Assembly: GCA_043788645.1 (NCBI GenBank)
Contig: JAYVTS010000054.1
Span: forward strand, 1-16,728
Length of the DNA stretch: 16,728 nucleotides
From: CANIZL01 sp043788645
GTDB taxonomy: Bacteria > Verrucomicrobiota > Verrucomicrobiia > Limisphaerales > UBA9464
Direction of reading: 5' to 3'
Position numbers and translations under genes: made by a program. Shown here in pieces: positions 8,501-14,847 of this stretch. Below the pieces are notes generated by a model. It searched no databases. It had not been told where the DNA came from and was given only the letters and a program-made list of their open reading frames with translations. Each line of letters starts with the position of its first letter. The first letter of the stretch is position 1.

Positions 8501-8905
8501 CTCCTTGATCGCCAACATATCCCGCCAATCGTGGCTCCCATCGCCGTTGTAGTCCCGCAGCCAACTCGCATTTTCCAGACTCTTTTCCGGAGCCATTTTA
8601 GTCCGGAAAAATCGCCTTAAATCGTCAATCGACTGATTCGATAGATCGTCCACGATCCACGATTGATGCGCTCGGATGTCGATATCGACCGTGCTCCGGC
8701 GAGCCGTTTCCACAACATACAAGCGTCCTAGATCATCAAAACTGAGCGCCACCGGATTCTTCAGCATGGGTTCCCGAGCCCAAAGCGATAGGGAAAATCC
8801 CGCGTGCGGAACGGGGGTGGGAGTGCTCGTTGCCTGCGCCCAAACGGGCGCCGCAGGGAGGAGACCTACCCCCAGCAAAAAGAGCTGAAGCCGACGCATA
8901 CTCAT
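5582..8905 (-). CDS. PVC-type secreted membrane-bound dehydrogenase with HEAT repeats and C-terminal haem-binding domain
   Basis: This 1107-residue protein opens with a signal peptide (RRLQLFLLGVGLLPAAPVWAQ, cleavage near residue 23). Residues 35 to about 475 form a beta-propeller related to glucose/sorbosone dehydrogenases, with repeated NGDGSHD (120-126) and DTDGDGKAD (190-198) acidic loops and the family signature SGLRNPQEIAFDEYGNLF (271-288). Residues about 480-900 are alpha-helical HEAT-like repeats (for example RIHALWGLGQM and SPRVRYHAAMALGKVADP). The C-terminus is a cytochrome c domain with CVRCH (C987, C990, H991) and a likely axial methionine in SAMPPMGEM (M1084 or M1087). The three-part architecture matches the Planctomycetes/Verrucomicrobia putative membrane-bound dehydrogenase family. 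The substrate is presumably a sugar or other alcohol and the cofactor (PQQ?) is unproven. It starts three bases after the upstream gene's TAA, so it is the last gene of a tight operon. Confidence 0.88.
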   Translation of the reverse strand: MSMRRLQLFLLGVGLLPAAPVWAQATSTPTPVPHAGFSLSLWAREPMLKNPVALSFDDLGRLYVVETARRSTVDIDIRAHQSWIVDDLSNQSIDDLRRFFRTKMAPEKSLENASWLRDYNGDGSHDWRDMLAIKERVHRLEDTQGGGKADRAQVFAEGFNEEVSGVMAGVMPWEKDVFVTVYPDLWRLRDTDGDGKADVTESVFRGFGVHAAFDGHDLHGLTVGPEGKIYFSHGDNGFSVTNREGRALHYPNTGGVLRMNPDGSDLEVFASGLRNPQEIAFDEYGNLFSVDNDGDLADERERFVYITEGSDSGWRLHWQFRDPGWTQYTHQPDYNPWIAERMWVPQFVGQPAHITPALANYSVGPAGFKYNPGSALNESYRRFFFLVQFPVQRITAFQAKPKGAYFEMVNEHLFLSGMMASAVNFSPDGAMFIADWDGMWAPNDKGAIWRMDDAKAAGSELRREVKRLLTEGLRDRPTGELSVLLGHVDLRIRQRAQFELARRREVEPLQKIAQSTVAPQLARIHALWGLGQMQAALAPDQFPFKDADPEIRAQTAKIVGDLRLRTAGTQLIQLLGDESPRVRYHAAMALGKVADPNAVEGLIQLLRANGDADAFLRHAAVMGLAGCASGEALSKLAQHSSVAVRIGAVVALRRQGFSGVAGFLHDADARVRREAVRAIHDDRSIPGAIPALAALIEEPNFLTEEAITRRVLSANLREGTESAARRLVRYAQDIHQSEANRIEAVECLGSWNLKPYLDRVEGLVRVLGERPIGLGDRLIQDNLAGLLVGAGVGGGLTKAVTKVVMENQLAVDPTVFASWVMATNQSVAVRAQALELLAARGFERLVSTLQLALKSDALGLRLTAMRIAASKAPSVLLDFLSSPAQKLDLREQQAAVRLAGMIDAPQAAHWVDERLDTLLAGQLSPELTLDVLIGSRARKEPAIRAKLAAYEAKAAVMSPLANFTPTLHGGDAAAGRDVFRSHPNAQCVRCHEAGGEGFQAGPVLAGVGSRATPEYLLESLIDPSKQIAPGFAMILLETRDGEELDGTKLRETETELTVRLSSGEIRQVSRKEIKKQSTSTQSAMPPMGEMLSLDEIRDVIAYLKSLK

Positions 8906-8908
8906 AGA

Positions 8909-10060
8909 TTATTCCGGCCAGATCCCACTCACGTCCACCTTGATTTCACGGGGTTTCCCCCCGGTTTTTTCTCGAAGGAGCAATTGCCCGTTTGAGTAGG
9001 TGACGCGCTCGATCCCGGCGCAGTCGCTCGGGATTGGGCACAAAAAAGAGACGTAACTTTTAGCGCGCATCTCGCCCGCATCGAGGTGTTCAAAGAGGGG
9101 CCGATCCCAGATTCGGCTTTTCTGAACCAACGCGGGAAAGGGCTGATGCAATCCCGTCGAACCAAACTCCAATCCCCGCGCCGCCGGCTTTCCGGCTTGC
9201 ACTGATCGCCAAAGACTGACCCACGGATAGTCCGCGGTTTTCCACACGTAACCGATGAGTAGGCCCTGGCCGGGAGTGATCGCAGTAACCCAGCCCAACC
9301 CCTCCTCCAACGCATAAGTGACCACGTCTGGATTCGGATCCGAAGTGAGCCGACGCATATTAATGGACTCCCCCTCACGATTCAGTGCGCGGGGCCAAAA
9401 AAAAGCGGGTTCTTCGGGGGTTGGCAAATTGCCACCTTGCGCAAATCCCCTCCGCCCATTGCAATCGACCCACGTTGTTTCGTCCAAAAAAGGCGGGCCG
9501 ATGGTGGGATGTTGGACGATATTATAAATTCGCCCGAGCGGATTTTCGTTCGTAATTTCCTCACGCACGGAATAGGCCGCTCCTTTGGCGGAGAGCCGAA
9601 GCGTCCGTCGGACGGACAGTCCTGCCTGGGGAAGTTTGGCCGTCATCTGCGCTTCACTACTCGCGCCGAGACGATCAGCGGGCTCACTGAGCAGCGACCA
9701 GGACACATTCGCGGCTTCCCCGTGGTAGGGCATGCCGCGAGCACCCTCGGCCGCGGACGGAGGCCCCCAACGATCCAAACACAGGAAATGCCCAAAACCA
9801 TGAATCCCCGCATCGCCCGGCGCGGGAGTTGCCCAATGCAGTGGATTGATCGGTTGATCGCGGAGATGAAAATCTCCGATGGCCCCGCCATTTAGATCGA
9901 CCACCAGTCGGGCCATCGAATTTTGCAAAACGACCGAAGGCCGACCCTGAACCATCTCGGCACTCACCACCGCCGCAGGAAGACTCATGAGCAACGCCCA
10001 GATGGAAGTAGAAGTGACGCCCGTTATGAGCCCAAGAAATCGAATCTTAGAGCCGTTCAT
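8909..10060 (-). CDS. Secreted galactose-mutarotase-like protein
   Basis: This is a 383-residue exported protein with a signal peptide at residues 1-34 (hydrophobic LGLITG...IWALLMSLPAAVVSA). The mature part has the beta-sandwich features of aldose 1-epimerase-like proteins. PYHGEA (H113), NIVQHPTIGPPF (H184) and RGLEFGSTGLHQPF (E298) sit where the mutarotase catalytic histidines and glutamate normally lie, though the aspartate of GalM is not evident. A role in interconverting anomers of a sugar, or simple carbohydrate binding, is inferred from fold and context. Its ATG overlaps the stop of the lactonase-like gene by ATGA, and its TAA is three bases before the dehydrogenase ATG. It is therefore the translationally coupled middle gene of the operon. 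It could equally be an uncharacterised PVC-specific family with a mutarotase-like fold. Confidence 0.62.
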   Translation of the reverse strand: MNGSKIRFLGLITGVTSTSIWALLMSLPAAVVSAEMVQGRPSVVLQNSMARLVVDLNGGAIGDFHLRDQPINPLHWATPAPGDAGIHGFGHFLCLDRWGPPSAAEGARGMPYHGEAANVSWSLLSEPADRLGASSEAQMTAKLPQAGLSVRRTLRLSAKGAAYSVREEITNENPLGRIYNIVQHPTIGPPFLDETTWVDCNGRRGFAQGGNLPTPEEPAFFWPRALNREGESINMRRLTSDPNPDVVTYALEEGLGWVTAITPGQGLLIGYVWKTADYPWVSLWRSVQAGKPAARGLEFGSTGLHQPFPALVQKSRIWDRPLFEHLDAGEMRAKSYVSFLCPIPSDCAGIERVTYSNGQLLLREKTGGKPREIKVDVSGIWPE

Positions 10061-10956
10061 TTGTTGATTCCCTTCACCCTCATACGGATGGAGTAAAGAC
10101 TCTTGCTGGCGGTAATAAAAAGAGTCTTCCGATCACGCCCACCAAAGCACACATTGGCCGTCCAGGGCTCAGCAATATCCAGGTGTTCAATCTGTTTCCC
10201 GGAGGAATTAAAAACCGTCACTCCTTTTCCCGTCAGATAAACATTCCCGTGGTTATCAATCGTCATACCATCCGAGCCGAGAAGACAAAACAGCTGCTTG
10301 TTTTCGAGCCCGCCATCGGAACGAATTCCATACACATAGGTCTTCCCGTCGCCAATATCTGCAACATACAACTTCTTGCCATCGGGAGTCCCAATAATCC
10401 CGTTGGGTTGCTTCAAGTCATCGACTACTCGACTGAGAGTCTGGTGGTCTTTGGCCAAAAAATAGACGTGCTCACCGCCTTGTTCCACTGGGCCACGATT
10501 CCAATAGGGCCGTTTGTAGAAGGGGTCCGTAAAGTAGATGCCTTGATCGGGGCGAACCCAAGCATCGTTGGGTCCGTTCAGCAATTTGCCCTGATAATTT
10601 TTGACGAGCACCGTTACCTCGCCTTGGGGCGAGATGGACCACAGTTCGTTTTTCTCATCGGCACAGGCGATGAGGTTGCCCTGACGATCAAAATAGGTGC
10701 CGTTGGCCCGACCGGCCGGATGAAGAAAGGTCGCGATCGAACCATCGGCACTATTCCACTTCATGATCCGATCATTGGGTTGATCGGTAAAAAAGACATT
10801 GCCGCGCCGATCCACGGCTGGGCCTTCGGTGAATTCAAAGGCGCCCGAAACCTTTTGGACCTTCGCCCCTGGGGCGATCACCGTCGAGTCGGCAGATCGG
10901 GTTTCCGAGCTGCAAATGCAGAAAAGGGCGAAGACGAGAAACTGCTTCAAGTTCAT
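10057..10956 (-). CDS. Secreted SMP-30/gluconolactonase family protein
   Basis: This is a 299-residue six-bladed beta-propeller of the SMP-30/gluconolactonase/LRE family. The start at 10956 gives a signal peptide (MNLKQFLVFALFCICSSETRSA); the frame stays open 35 codons further to 11061, but that extension is charged and unlike a leader. The divalent-metal ligands of the family are visible: glutamate in FTEGPA (E44), asparagine in LNGPND (N127 or N130) and aspartate in SDGMTID (D229). The blade repeats VDRRGNVFFTD, RPDQGIYFTDP and DNHGNVYLT are also present. It should hydrolyse sugar lactones outside the cytoplasm. It is the first gene of the operon and ends in an ATGA overlap with the mutarotase-like gene. 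No convincing promoter motif is seen upstream. Confidence 0.85.
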   Translation of the reverse strand: MNLKQFLVFALFCICSSETRSADSTVIAPGAKVQKVSGAFEFTEGPAVDRRGNVFFTDQPNDRIMKWNSADGSIATFLHPAGRANGTYFDRQGNLIACADEKNELWSISPQGEVTVLVKNYQGKLLNGPNDAWVRPDQGIYFTDPFYKRPYWNRGPVEQGGEHVYFLAKDHQTLSRVVDDLKQPNGIIGTPDGKKLYVADIGDGKTYVYGIRSDGGLENKQLFCLLGSDGMTIDNHGNVYLTGKGVTVFNSSGKQIEHLDIAEPWTANVCFGGRDRKTLFITASKSLYSIRMRVKGINK

Positions 10957-11140
10957 GGGATAAAATGCCGACGTGATTTTCCGGGAAGTGAATCGTTGTT
11001 GGGGACCGAGGCAAACTTTGCTACTGGGCGATTGACGGTCACGCCACTGGTTGGTCCCCACCCTTTGCTTTTTGCTTTTATCAAATCAGCTATTCCTTGC
11101 TTTGGCTCTGTTTTTTTTGGTAACATAAATCTTTGAAATC

Positions 11141-11183
11141 ACGAACCGTACCATTGCGATACTGATTCAAGTCAGCGGTTCGT
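11141..11183. repeat. Inverted repeat / possible operator upstream of the sugar operon and the alpha-CTD-like gene
   Basis: ACGAACCG (11141-11148) and CGGTTCGT (11176-11183) are perfect 8-bp inverted copies. Inside the right half, CTGA-TTCAAG-TCAG forms a second small hairpin. It lies in the spacer between the minus-strand operon (start 10956) and the plus-strand gene at 11256, so it could be a shared operator or a structured leader. No T-run follows, so it is not a simple terminator. The rest of 10957-11255 holds no recognisable gene. Confidence 0.35.
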
Positions 11184-11184
11184 C

Positions 11185-11211
11185 CAGTTTGGCCAGTTTG
11201 GCCAGTTTGGC
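11185..11211. repeat. Three tandem copies of a 9-bp repeat (CAGTTTGGC)
   Basis: CAGTTTGGC occurs three times head to tail (11185, 11194, 11203) about 45 bases before the start of the alpha-CTD-like reading frame. Nine bases is a multiple of the codon length but no gene frame is convincing here. It may be a slippage-prone microsatellite or clustered binding sites. Confidence 0.6.
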
Positions 11212-11255
11212 CCCCGACGGTTGCGGCCTAGTAGTTCGAAAAGCAATTAGAAAAA

Positions 11256-11603
11256 ATGCGAATTTCAACGTTGCCGCGTCCGGGATACCCGATTGGTCCC
11301 GCTCTTTTGGCACCCTTTCTGGCCGGTGCTTTTCAAATATCGGGTTTGACATACAGCGACCTAGGAGCCTCGATATGGTACAAGAAGAAGCCCCTGGAAT
11401 GCAAAGCCATTGGCAAGAGCCTGGTCTCCAAAATCGCCGCCCGCCTTCCCGCCATCATCGCTCAATTGGGGCGGACGACGATCACACCGAACAACTGTCC
11501 TCTCTCGGTTTTTGATCTCCAACTTGACGCCCGAACGTGGGGCATCCTCTACCAGGAGACGAAAACAATTAATAATCGGGACCTCTCGAATTGCACCATC
11601 TAA
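11256..11603 (+). pseudogene. 5' part of an interrupted gene: RNA polymerase alpha-CTD-like modules
   Basis: This 115-codon frame from ATG 11256 ends at TAA 11601-11603 and resumes in the same frame two codons later as the 453-residue ORF. Residues about 26-68 (ISGLTYSDLG ... LECKAIGKSLVSKIAARL) look like the second half of an alpha-CTD helix-hairpin-helix module. Residues 84-100 (LSVFDLQLDARTWGILY) match residues 174-189 of the downstream ORF (ATLFDLQIVPRTEGIL) at the protein level, with different codons, which argues for real coding sequence. The homologous module appears to continue through the TAA into the next ORF. I therefore read this as the front of one gene cut by a nonsense codon; a separate small gene with re-initiation is the alternative. 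The upstream frame closes at TAG 11232-11234. Confidence 0.5.
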
Positions 11604-11606
11604 AAA

Positions 11607-12968
11607 GTGATAGAACTGTTGAATTCCAGCCCGGAATTGATCCTGGATTTGTTAACGTCGATTGAAGGTTTTGTAGCGGCGGGTGGGCGGGCCAATCAAG
11701 AGCTGTTTGGAAAGGATGGGGAGGCACTTCGCCAAGCCGCTTATGAAGTGTTGTCCGAACGGCCCGGACTGGCGAGCAAGTTCACCGATGTATTGGTCCC
11801 TGCCCTTCCTCCAGGAGTTCAATGGACGGACTTGGATGGGCCTGATCGCGGCATCGCGGCGATCAAAGCCGCCGGGCTGAGTGAACCTAAGACCTGGGCC
11901 AAACAGTCGATCGCCCAGATTGCGGATTTGGAAGGCGTTGGGGCAATTCCACTGAGCGAATTAGTGGGCTCGATTCTTGATGCCCAGGCGCGGGTTCTCA
12001 ATTCTGCCGGATTAACTCCTGAACAAGAGGTCGAAAGCGCCAAGAAACTGATCGCAGACATCGGCACCCAAACGGCCCTCCGACGCGGTATGCTAAGACG
12101 AAATTTTCCAAAATTCCCGACCGATGCCACCCTCTTCGACCTTCAAATTGTCCCCCGAACCGAGGGGATTCTGCAACGAGCGGGAATCCAAGGACTGGAT
12201 GCCCTCGGAAAATTGACCCTTTCCCAGATGCTCGCCTGGCGCGGTTGTGGGCCGACGAGCATCGTCAATTTGCTGGAGAACCAGATCCGGTTATGGAACA
12301 TCAGGGGTATCGGCGGCTCAGCTCAGCAGAAGAACTCCCGGAAAGAACCCGTTCGTAAAGCAGAGTTACGTGAGGGAATTGCCAAAATTTTGGCCGATCT
12401 CAAGACGGATCCAGAGGCTCTGGACACGAGCAGCACGGACCCGCGGTTGGGACGAATGATCAAAAGCATTTCTCCTGATTCCGCCGACCTCCGCGCCCTC
12501 ACCCAGATCAAGCTGAAAGATTTTCCGATTGAGCGAGTCAATCAGTTGATGGTTTTGAGAGACACGATTGCGCAATTCAAAACTCAGACACTTGAGGAGG
12601 AGATTCTCGATCTTCTGGCGATTGCGCCGAATCGCGACAAAGAGCAATATCGAGTCATGATCGCTCGGTTCTATGGATTCGGGGAGACCAAAAAAATGAC
12701 CCTTCAAGCCGTCGGGAGCAAGACTTCTCACAGTCGAGAACGAGTCCGTCAGGTGTGCAGCCCCACTCGGATGACGCGGTTTGAGCACCGTGTCTATGCG
12801 CCAGCGCTGGATCGAATCATCCAGGTCATCCACGAATTGGCACCGGCGGCCTGGGGAAAAATGCTGATCTCTCTGAAAGAACGCAAGCTGCTCAAAGACA
12901 AAATCCCTTTGAGCACGATCTCCCGTTTTGCCAGTTTATTAGATCGCGAATTCGATTTGAAAAGTTGA
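11607..12968 (+). CDS. Protein with RNA polymerase alpha-CTD-like modules and a sigma-70 region 4-like HTH
   Basis: This is a 453-residue soluble protein. Residues about 80-125 (RGIAAIKAAGL ... IADLEGVGAIPLSELV) and 175-228 (LFDLQIVPRTEGILQRAGI ... WRGCGPTSIVNLLENQI) resemble the helix-hairpin-helix C-terminal domain of the RNA polymerase alpha subunit, the part that contacts UP-element DNA and activators. Residues about 328-388 (LEEEILDLLAIAP ... MIARFYGF ... MTLQAVGSKTSHSRERVRQV) have the layout of sigma-70 region 4, with SRERVRQV matching the recognition helix that binds the -35 element. A nucleic-acid-binding or transcriptional role is inferred; its target is unknown. The GTG at 11607 is the first possible start after the TAA and lacks a clear ribosome-binding site, consistent with being the rear part of an interrupted gene. 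A candidate terminator follows at 13087. Confidence 0.7.
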   Translation: MIELLNSSPELILDLLTSIEGFVAAGGRANQELFGKDGEALRQAAYEVLSERPGLASKFTDVLVPALPPGVQWTDLDGPDRGIAAIKAAGLSEPKTWAKQSIAQIADLEGVGAIPLSELVGSILDAQARVLNSAGLTPEQEVESAKKLIADIGTQTALRRGMLRRNFPKFPTDATLFDLQIVPRTEGILQRAGIQGLDALGKLTLSQMLAWRGCGPTSIVNLLENQIRLWNIRGIGGSAQQKNSRKEPVRKAELREGIAKILADLKTDPEALDTSSTDPRLGRMIKSISPDSADLRALTQIKLKDFPIERVNQLMVLRDTIAQFKTQTLEEEILDLLAIAPNRDKEQYRVMIARFYGFGETKKMTLQAVGSKTSHSRERVRQVCSPTRMTRFEHRVYAPALDRIIQVIHELAPAAWGKMLISLKERKLLKDKIPLSTISRFASLLDREFDLKS

Positions 12969-13086
12969 GGCTGCCTTAACCCAGGATCGCTCTTCAGACG
13001 TCCGCCAACGGCGGTGGTGAAATTCGCCGTCAGATCTTGCCTTAATTCGACCGTTAACGCCCAAAAGAACCCGGGCGAAAATAAAT

Positions 13087-13121
13087 GGGCCGAGCGAGCA
13101 AAACTCCTTGGCCCGTTTTTA
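13087..13121 (+). terminator. Candidate Rho-independent terminator after the alpha-CTD/sigma-4-like gene
   Basis: GGGCC (13087-13091) pairs with GGCCC (13110-13114), and GAG (13092-13094) pairs with CTC (13104-13106) across a three-base bulge. A run of five T residues follows at 13116-13120. It lies about 120 bases past the stop at 12968. Confidence 0.5.
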
Positions 13122-13239
13122 TTGAGTCAGTTGTATCTGATTTGACCCTTGACCTTGCCAGCTAATGCCTACGGATCAGACTACCTATGACGTTAACTAC
13201 GCGGAAACTTAAATGAGGTAGTGCCGGTACTTCCGGGAA

Positions 13240-13291
13240 AGGGAAGCGTCATCTCTTCGTCACTTGATCGGCGACGATACGACGCTTCCCT
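13240..13291. repeat. Perfect 11-bp inverted repeat
   Basis: AGGGAAGCGTC (13240-13250) and GACGCTTCCCT (13281-13291) are exact inverted copies separated by 30 bases. An inner TCGTC/GACGA pair (about 13257 and 13272) could extend the hairpin. No T-run follows. The size suits a REP-like element, the remains of a short mobile element or a structured RNA. Confidence 0.5.
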
Positions 13292-13543
13292 AGCATCGCC
13301 ATGACCCATAACAAATTCGCCAAATTAAAGGTCACCCAAGACGGCGACGAACGATGGATAATGTTGCTAGACCAAGACCAATCCCATCTAACCCATCCAC
13401 CCCGTCGCAAGACGCCTCTCACCCTTTCGCCCTCAAATCCTGCCACGACTTTGTCGCCAGCCTTGGGGAAGGACCGCAGGAGGCCACAGGTGGCCCTTGC
13501 GGCGGCGCCGGTAAAAGGGTTACAATTCTCGAGAGAGACGTGT

Positions 13544-13831
13544 ATGGTTCGTGAACTAAAACTTCGGCAATTGGATCATTTGATTGGAACCGTGATTCCG
13601 AACGAGGCTTTGGCTCAACTTGACGCCAAGGCAGGGGATCCGCTGTACCTGGCGACAATACCAGGTGGCCGCTTCCTGGAAAAAATCGGATGTCCACTCA
13701 CCGCTTTCGAAGCTGACGCTACCCGCATCATGCTCGCCCTCGCCGTCGGCAAACTAAGAGAACCCAAGTACACGTCGTGGTTTAGGAAAAACACCGCGCC
13801 CTCGGCGTCGTGCGCCTGGAGGACACGGTGA
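13544..13831 (+). CDS. AbrB/MazE-like antitoxin, probably truncated at the 3' end
   Basis: From ATG 13544, preceded by a purine-rich GAGAGAG, the product starts MVRELKLRQLDHLIGTVIPNEALAQLDAKAGDPLYL. This has the beta-hairpin pattern of SpoVT-AbrB-fold antitoxins (normally KLRQxGNSxGxxLPKExLxxLxxxxGDxLxL), with several usually conserved positions altered: GNS has become DHL and LPKE has become IPNE. Such proteins pair with Doc- or PIN-type toxins and repress their own operon. No toxin gene follows. After about residue 80 (13784) the frame runs out of phase through the M24 peptidase remnant (RKNTAPSASCAWRTR), so the true C-terminus has probably been lost at a junction. It is likely a decayed, orphan toxin-antitoxin relic. 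Confidence 0.5.
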   Translation: MVRELKLRQLDHLIGTVIPNEALAQLDAKAGDPLYLATIPGGRFLEKIGCPLTAFEADATRIMLALAVGKLREPKYTSWFRKNTAPSASCAWRTR

Positions 13832-13884
13832 CCGTGACCGGCGGCGGGCTGGAATCGCTCAACGCTGGAATCTCCAAATCATGA
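13786..13884 (+). pseudogene. C-terminal remnant of an M24-family (Xaa-Pro) peptidase
   Basis: In the third frame, directly after a TAG at 13783-13785, 32 codons read HRALGVVRLEDTVTVTGGGLESLN and end at TGA 13882-13884. The VRLEDTVxVTxxGxExLN pattern is the extreme C-terminus of M24 metallopeptidases such as Xaa-Pro dipeptidase. The catalytic part, normally some 300 or more residues, is absent upstream. The stop overlaps the epimerase ATG by ATGA, which indicates that an intact peptidase gene was once translationally coupled to the hydroxyproline genes. A prolidase fits that pathway because it would release (hydroxy)proline from peptides. Confidence 0.6.
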
Positions 13885-14825
13885 TGAAACAAATCGAGCG
13901 AGTGCGCGTGATCGATTCCCACACCGGCGGTGAACCGACGCGGCTCGTCATCGCGGGCGGGCCCAGCCTCGGTGCCGGGCCGTTGAGCGATTGCGTCGTG
14001 CGCTTTCGCGAAAATTTTGACGCCTACCGCTCCGCCCTCGTGAACGAGCCGCGGGGCTCCGATCCCGTCGTCGGCGCCCTGCTCGTCGCGCCGCACCGGA
14101 GCGATTGCGATATCGGCGTGATTTTTTTCAACAACGTCGGCTACCTCGGCATGTGCGGCCATGGCACGATCGGGCTCGTCGCCTCACTCGCGCACCTCGG
14201 CCAACTGAAACCCGGCCCGATCCGGATCGACACGCCGGTGGGCGCGGTCGCGGCAGAATTGCACGCGAACGGTGAAGTTTCGGTCACCAACGTGCCGAGC
14301 TACCGCGTCGCGAAAAATTGGGTCGTCCGCGTGCCCGGCCTCGGCGAAGTGCGCGGCGACATTGCCTGGGGAGGTAACTGGTTTTTCCTCGTCGAAGAGC
14401 ACGGCCACCGGCTAGAGCTTGCCCACCTCGACGCGCTGACCGATTTCACCTCGCGTATTCGCCAAGCCGTCAACACTCAGGGCCATTCCGAGGTCGATCA
14501 CGTCGAGTTGTTTTCACCGTCGCCGACCGTCGGCGTGAATAGCCGCAATTTTGTTCTCTGCCCCGGCAAGGCCTACGACCGCTCGCCGTGCGGCACGGGC
14601 ACGAGCGCAAAACTCGCATGCCTCGCCGCCGAGGGCAAACTCCCCGAGGGCGCGCCGTGGGTGCAAGAGAGCGTGATCGGCAGCACATTCACCGCCCGCT
14701 ACCGCTGGCTCGACCGTCCAAAGGGCGAGATTGCGCCGACGATCACCGGCACCGCACACGTCACTGCCGAGGCCGAACTAATCATCAACGCAAACGACCC
14801 GTTCTGCTGGGGCATCCCCGCATGA
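13881..14825 (+). CDS. 4-hydroxyproline 2-epimerase (proline racemase family)
   Basis: This is a 314-residue complete member of the proline racemase superfamily. It converts trans-4-hydroxy-L-proline to cis-4-hydroxy-D-proline, the first step of bacterial hydroxyproline catabolism, in the cytoplasm and without cofactor. Visible are the N-terminal DSHTGGEPTRLV (12-23), the first catalytic cysteine in MCGHGTIG (C92) and the second in DRSPCGTGTSAK (C237). Having Cys at both positions points to a racemase or epimerase rather than the Cys/Thr trans-3-hydroxyproline dehydratases. Epimerase rather than proline racemase is inferred from the CGHG context and the downstream oxidase and deaminase. The start at 13881 (a second ATG follows at once) overlaps the stop of the M24 remnant. 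Its DNA is clearly more GC-rich than genes left of 13785. Confidence 0.87.
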   Translation: MMKQIERVRVIDSHTGGEPTRLVIAGGPSLGAGPLSDCVVRFRENFDAYRSALVNEPRGSDPVVGALLVAPHRSDCDIGVIFFNNVGYLGMCGHGTIGLVASLAHLGQLKPGPIRIDTPVGAVAAELHANGEVSVTNVPSYRVAKNWVVRVPGLGEVRGDIAWGGNWFFLVEEHGHRLELAHLDALTDFTSRIRQAVNTQGHSEVDHVELFSPSPTVGVNSRNFVLCPGKAYDRSPCGTGTSAKLACLAAEGKLPEGAPWVQESVIGSTFTARYRWLDRPKGEIAPTITGTAHVTAEAELIINANDPFCWGIPA

Positions 14826-14847
14826 AACGCCTGATCGCTTCCCACGC

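Larger units (their letters stand above)
12969..13543. other. Gene-free stretch with terminator and inverted repeat
   Basis: No convincing gene lies between the sigma-4-like gene and the AbrB-like ORF. The frame of the latter stays open back to an ATG at 13301, but the predicted residues (proline-, arginine- and serine-rich) look non-coding. A possible sigma-70 promoter for the AbrB-like ORF is TTGCGG (13497-13502), an 18-base spacer, then TACAAT (13521-13526). Confidence 0.4.

Noticed and set aside
10183..11136. 317-codon plus-strand ORF
   Set aside because: It is antisense to the SMP-30 family gene with its metal-binding motifs. It is a shadow of that gene's codon bias.
11141..11186. tRNA-like sequence ending in GGTTCGTCCA
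   Set aside because: The total length is under 50 bases and there is no anticodon arm or D arm; it is an inverted repeat, not a tRNA.
13301..13543. Extended N-terminus of the AbrB-like ORF from ATG 13301
   Set aside because: The 81 extra residues are proline- and arginine-rich without family similarity. The antitoxin fold begins at the methionine at 13544, which has a purine-rich leader.
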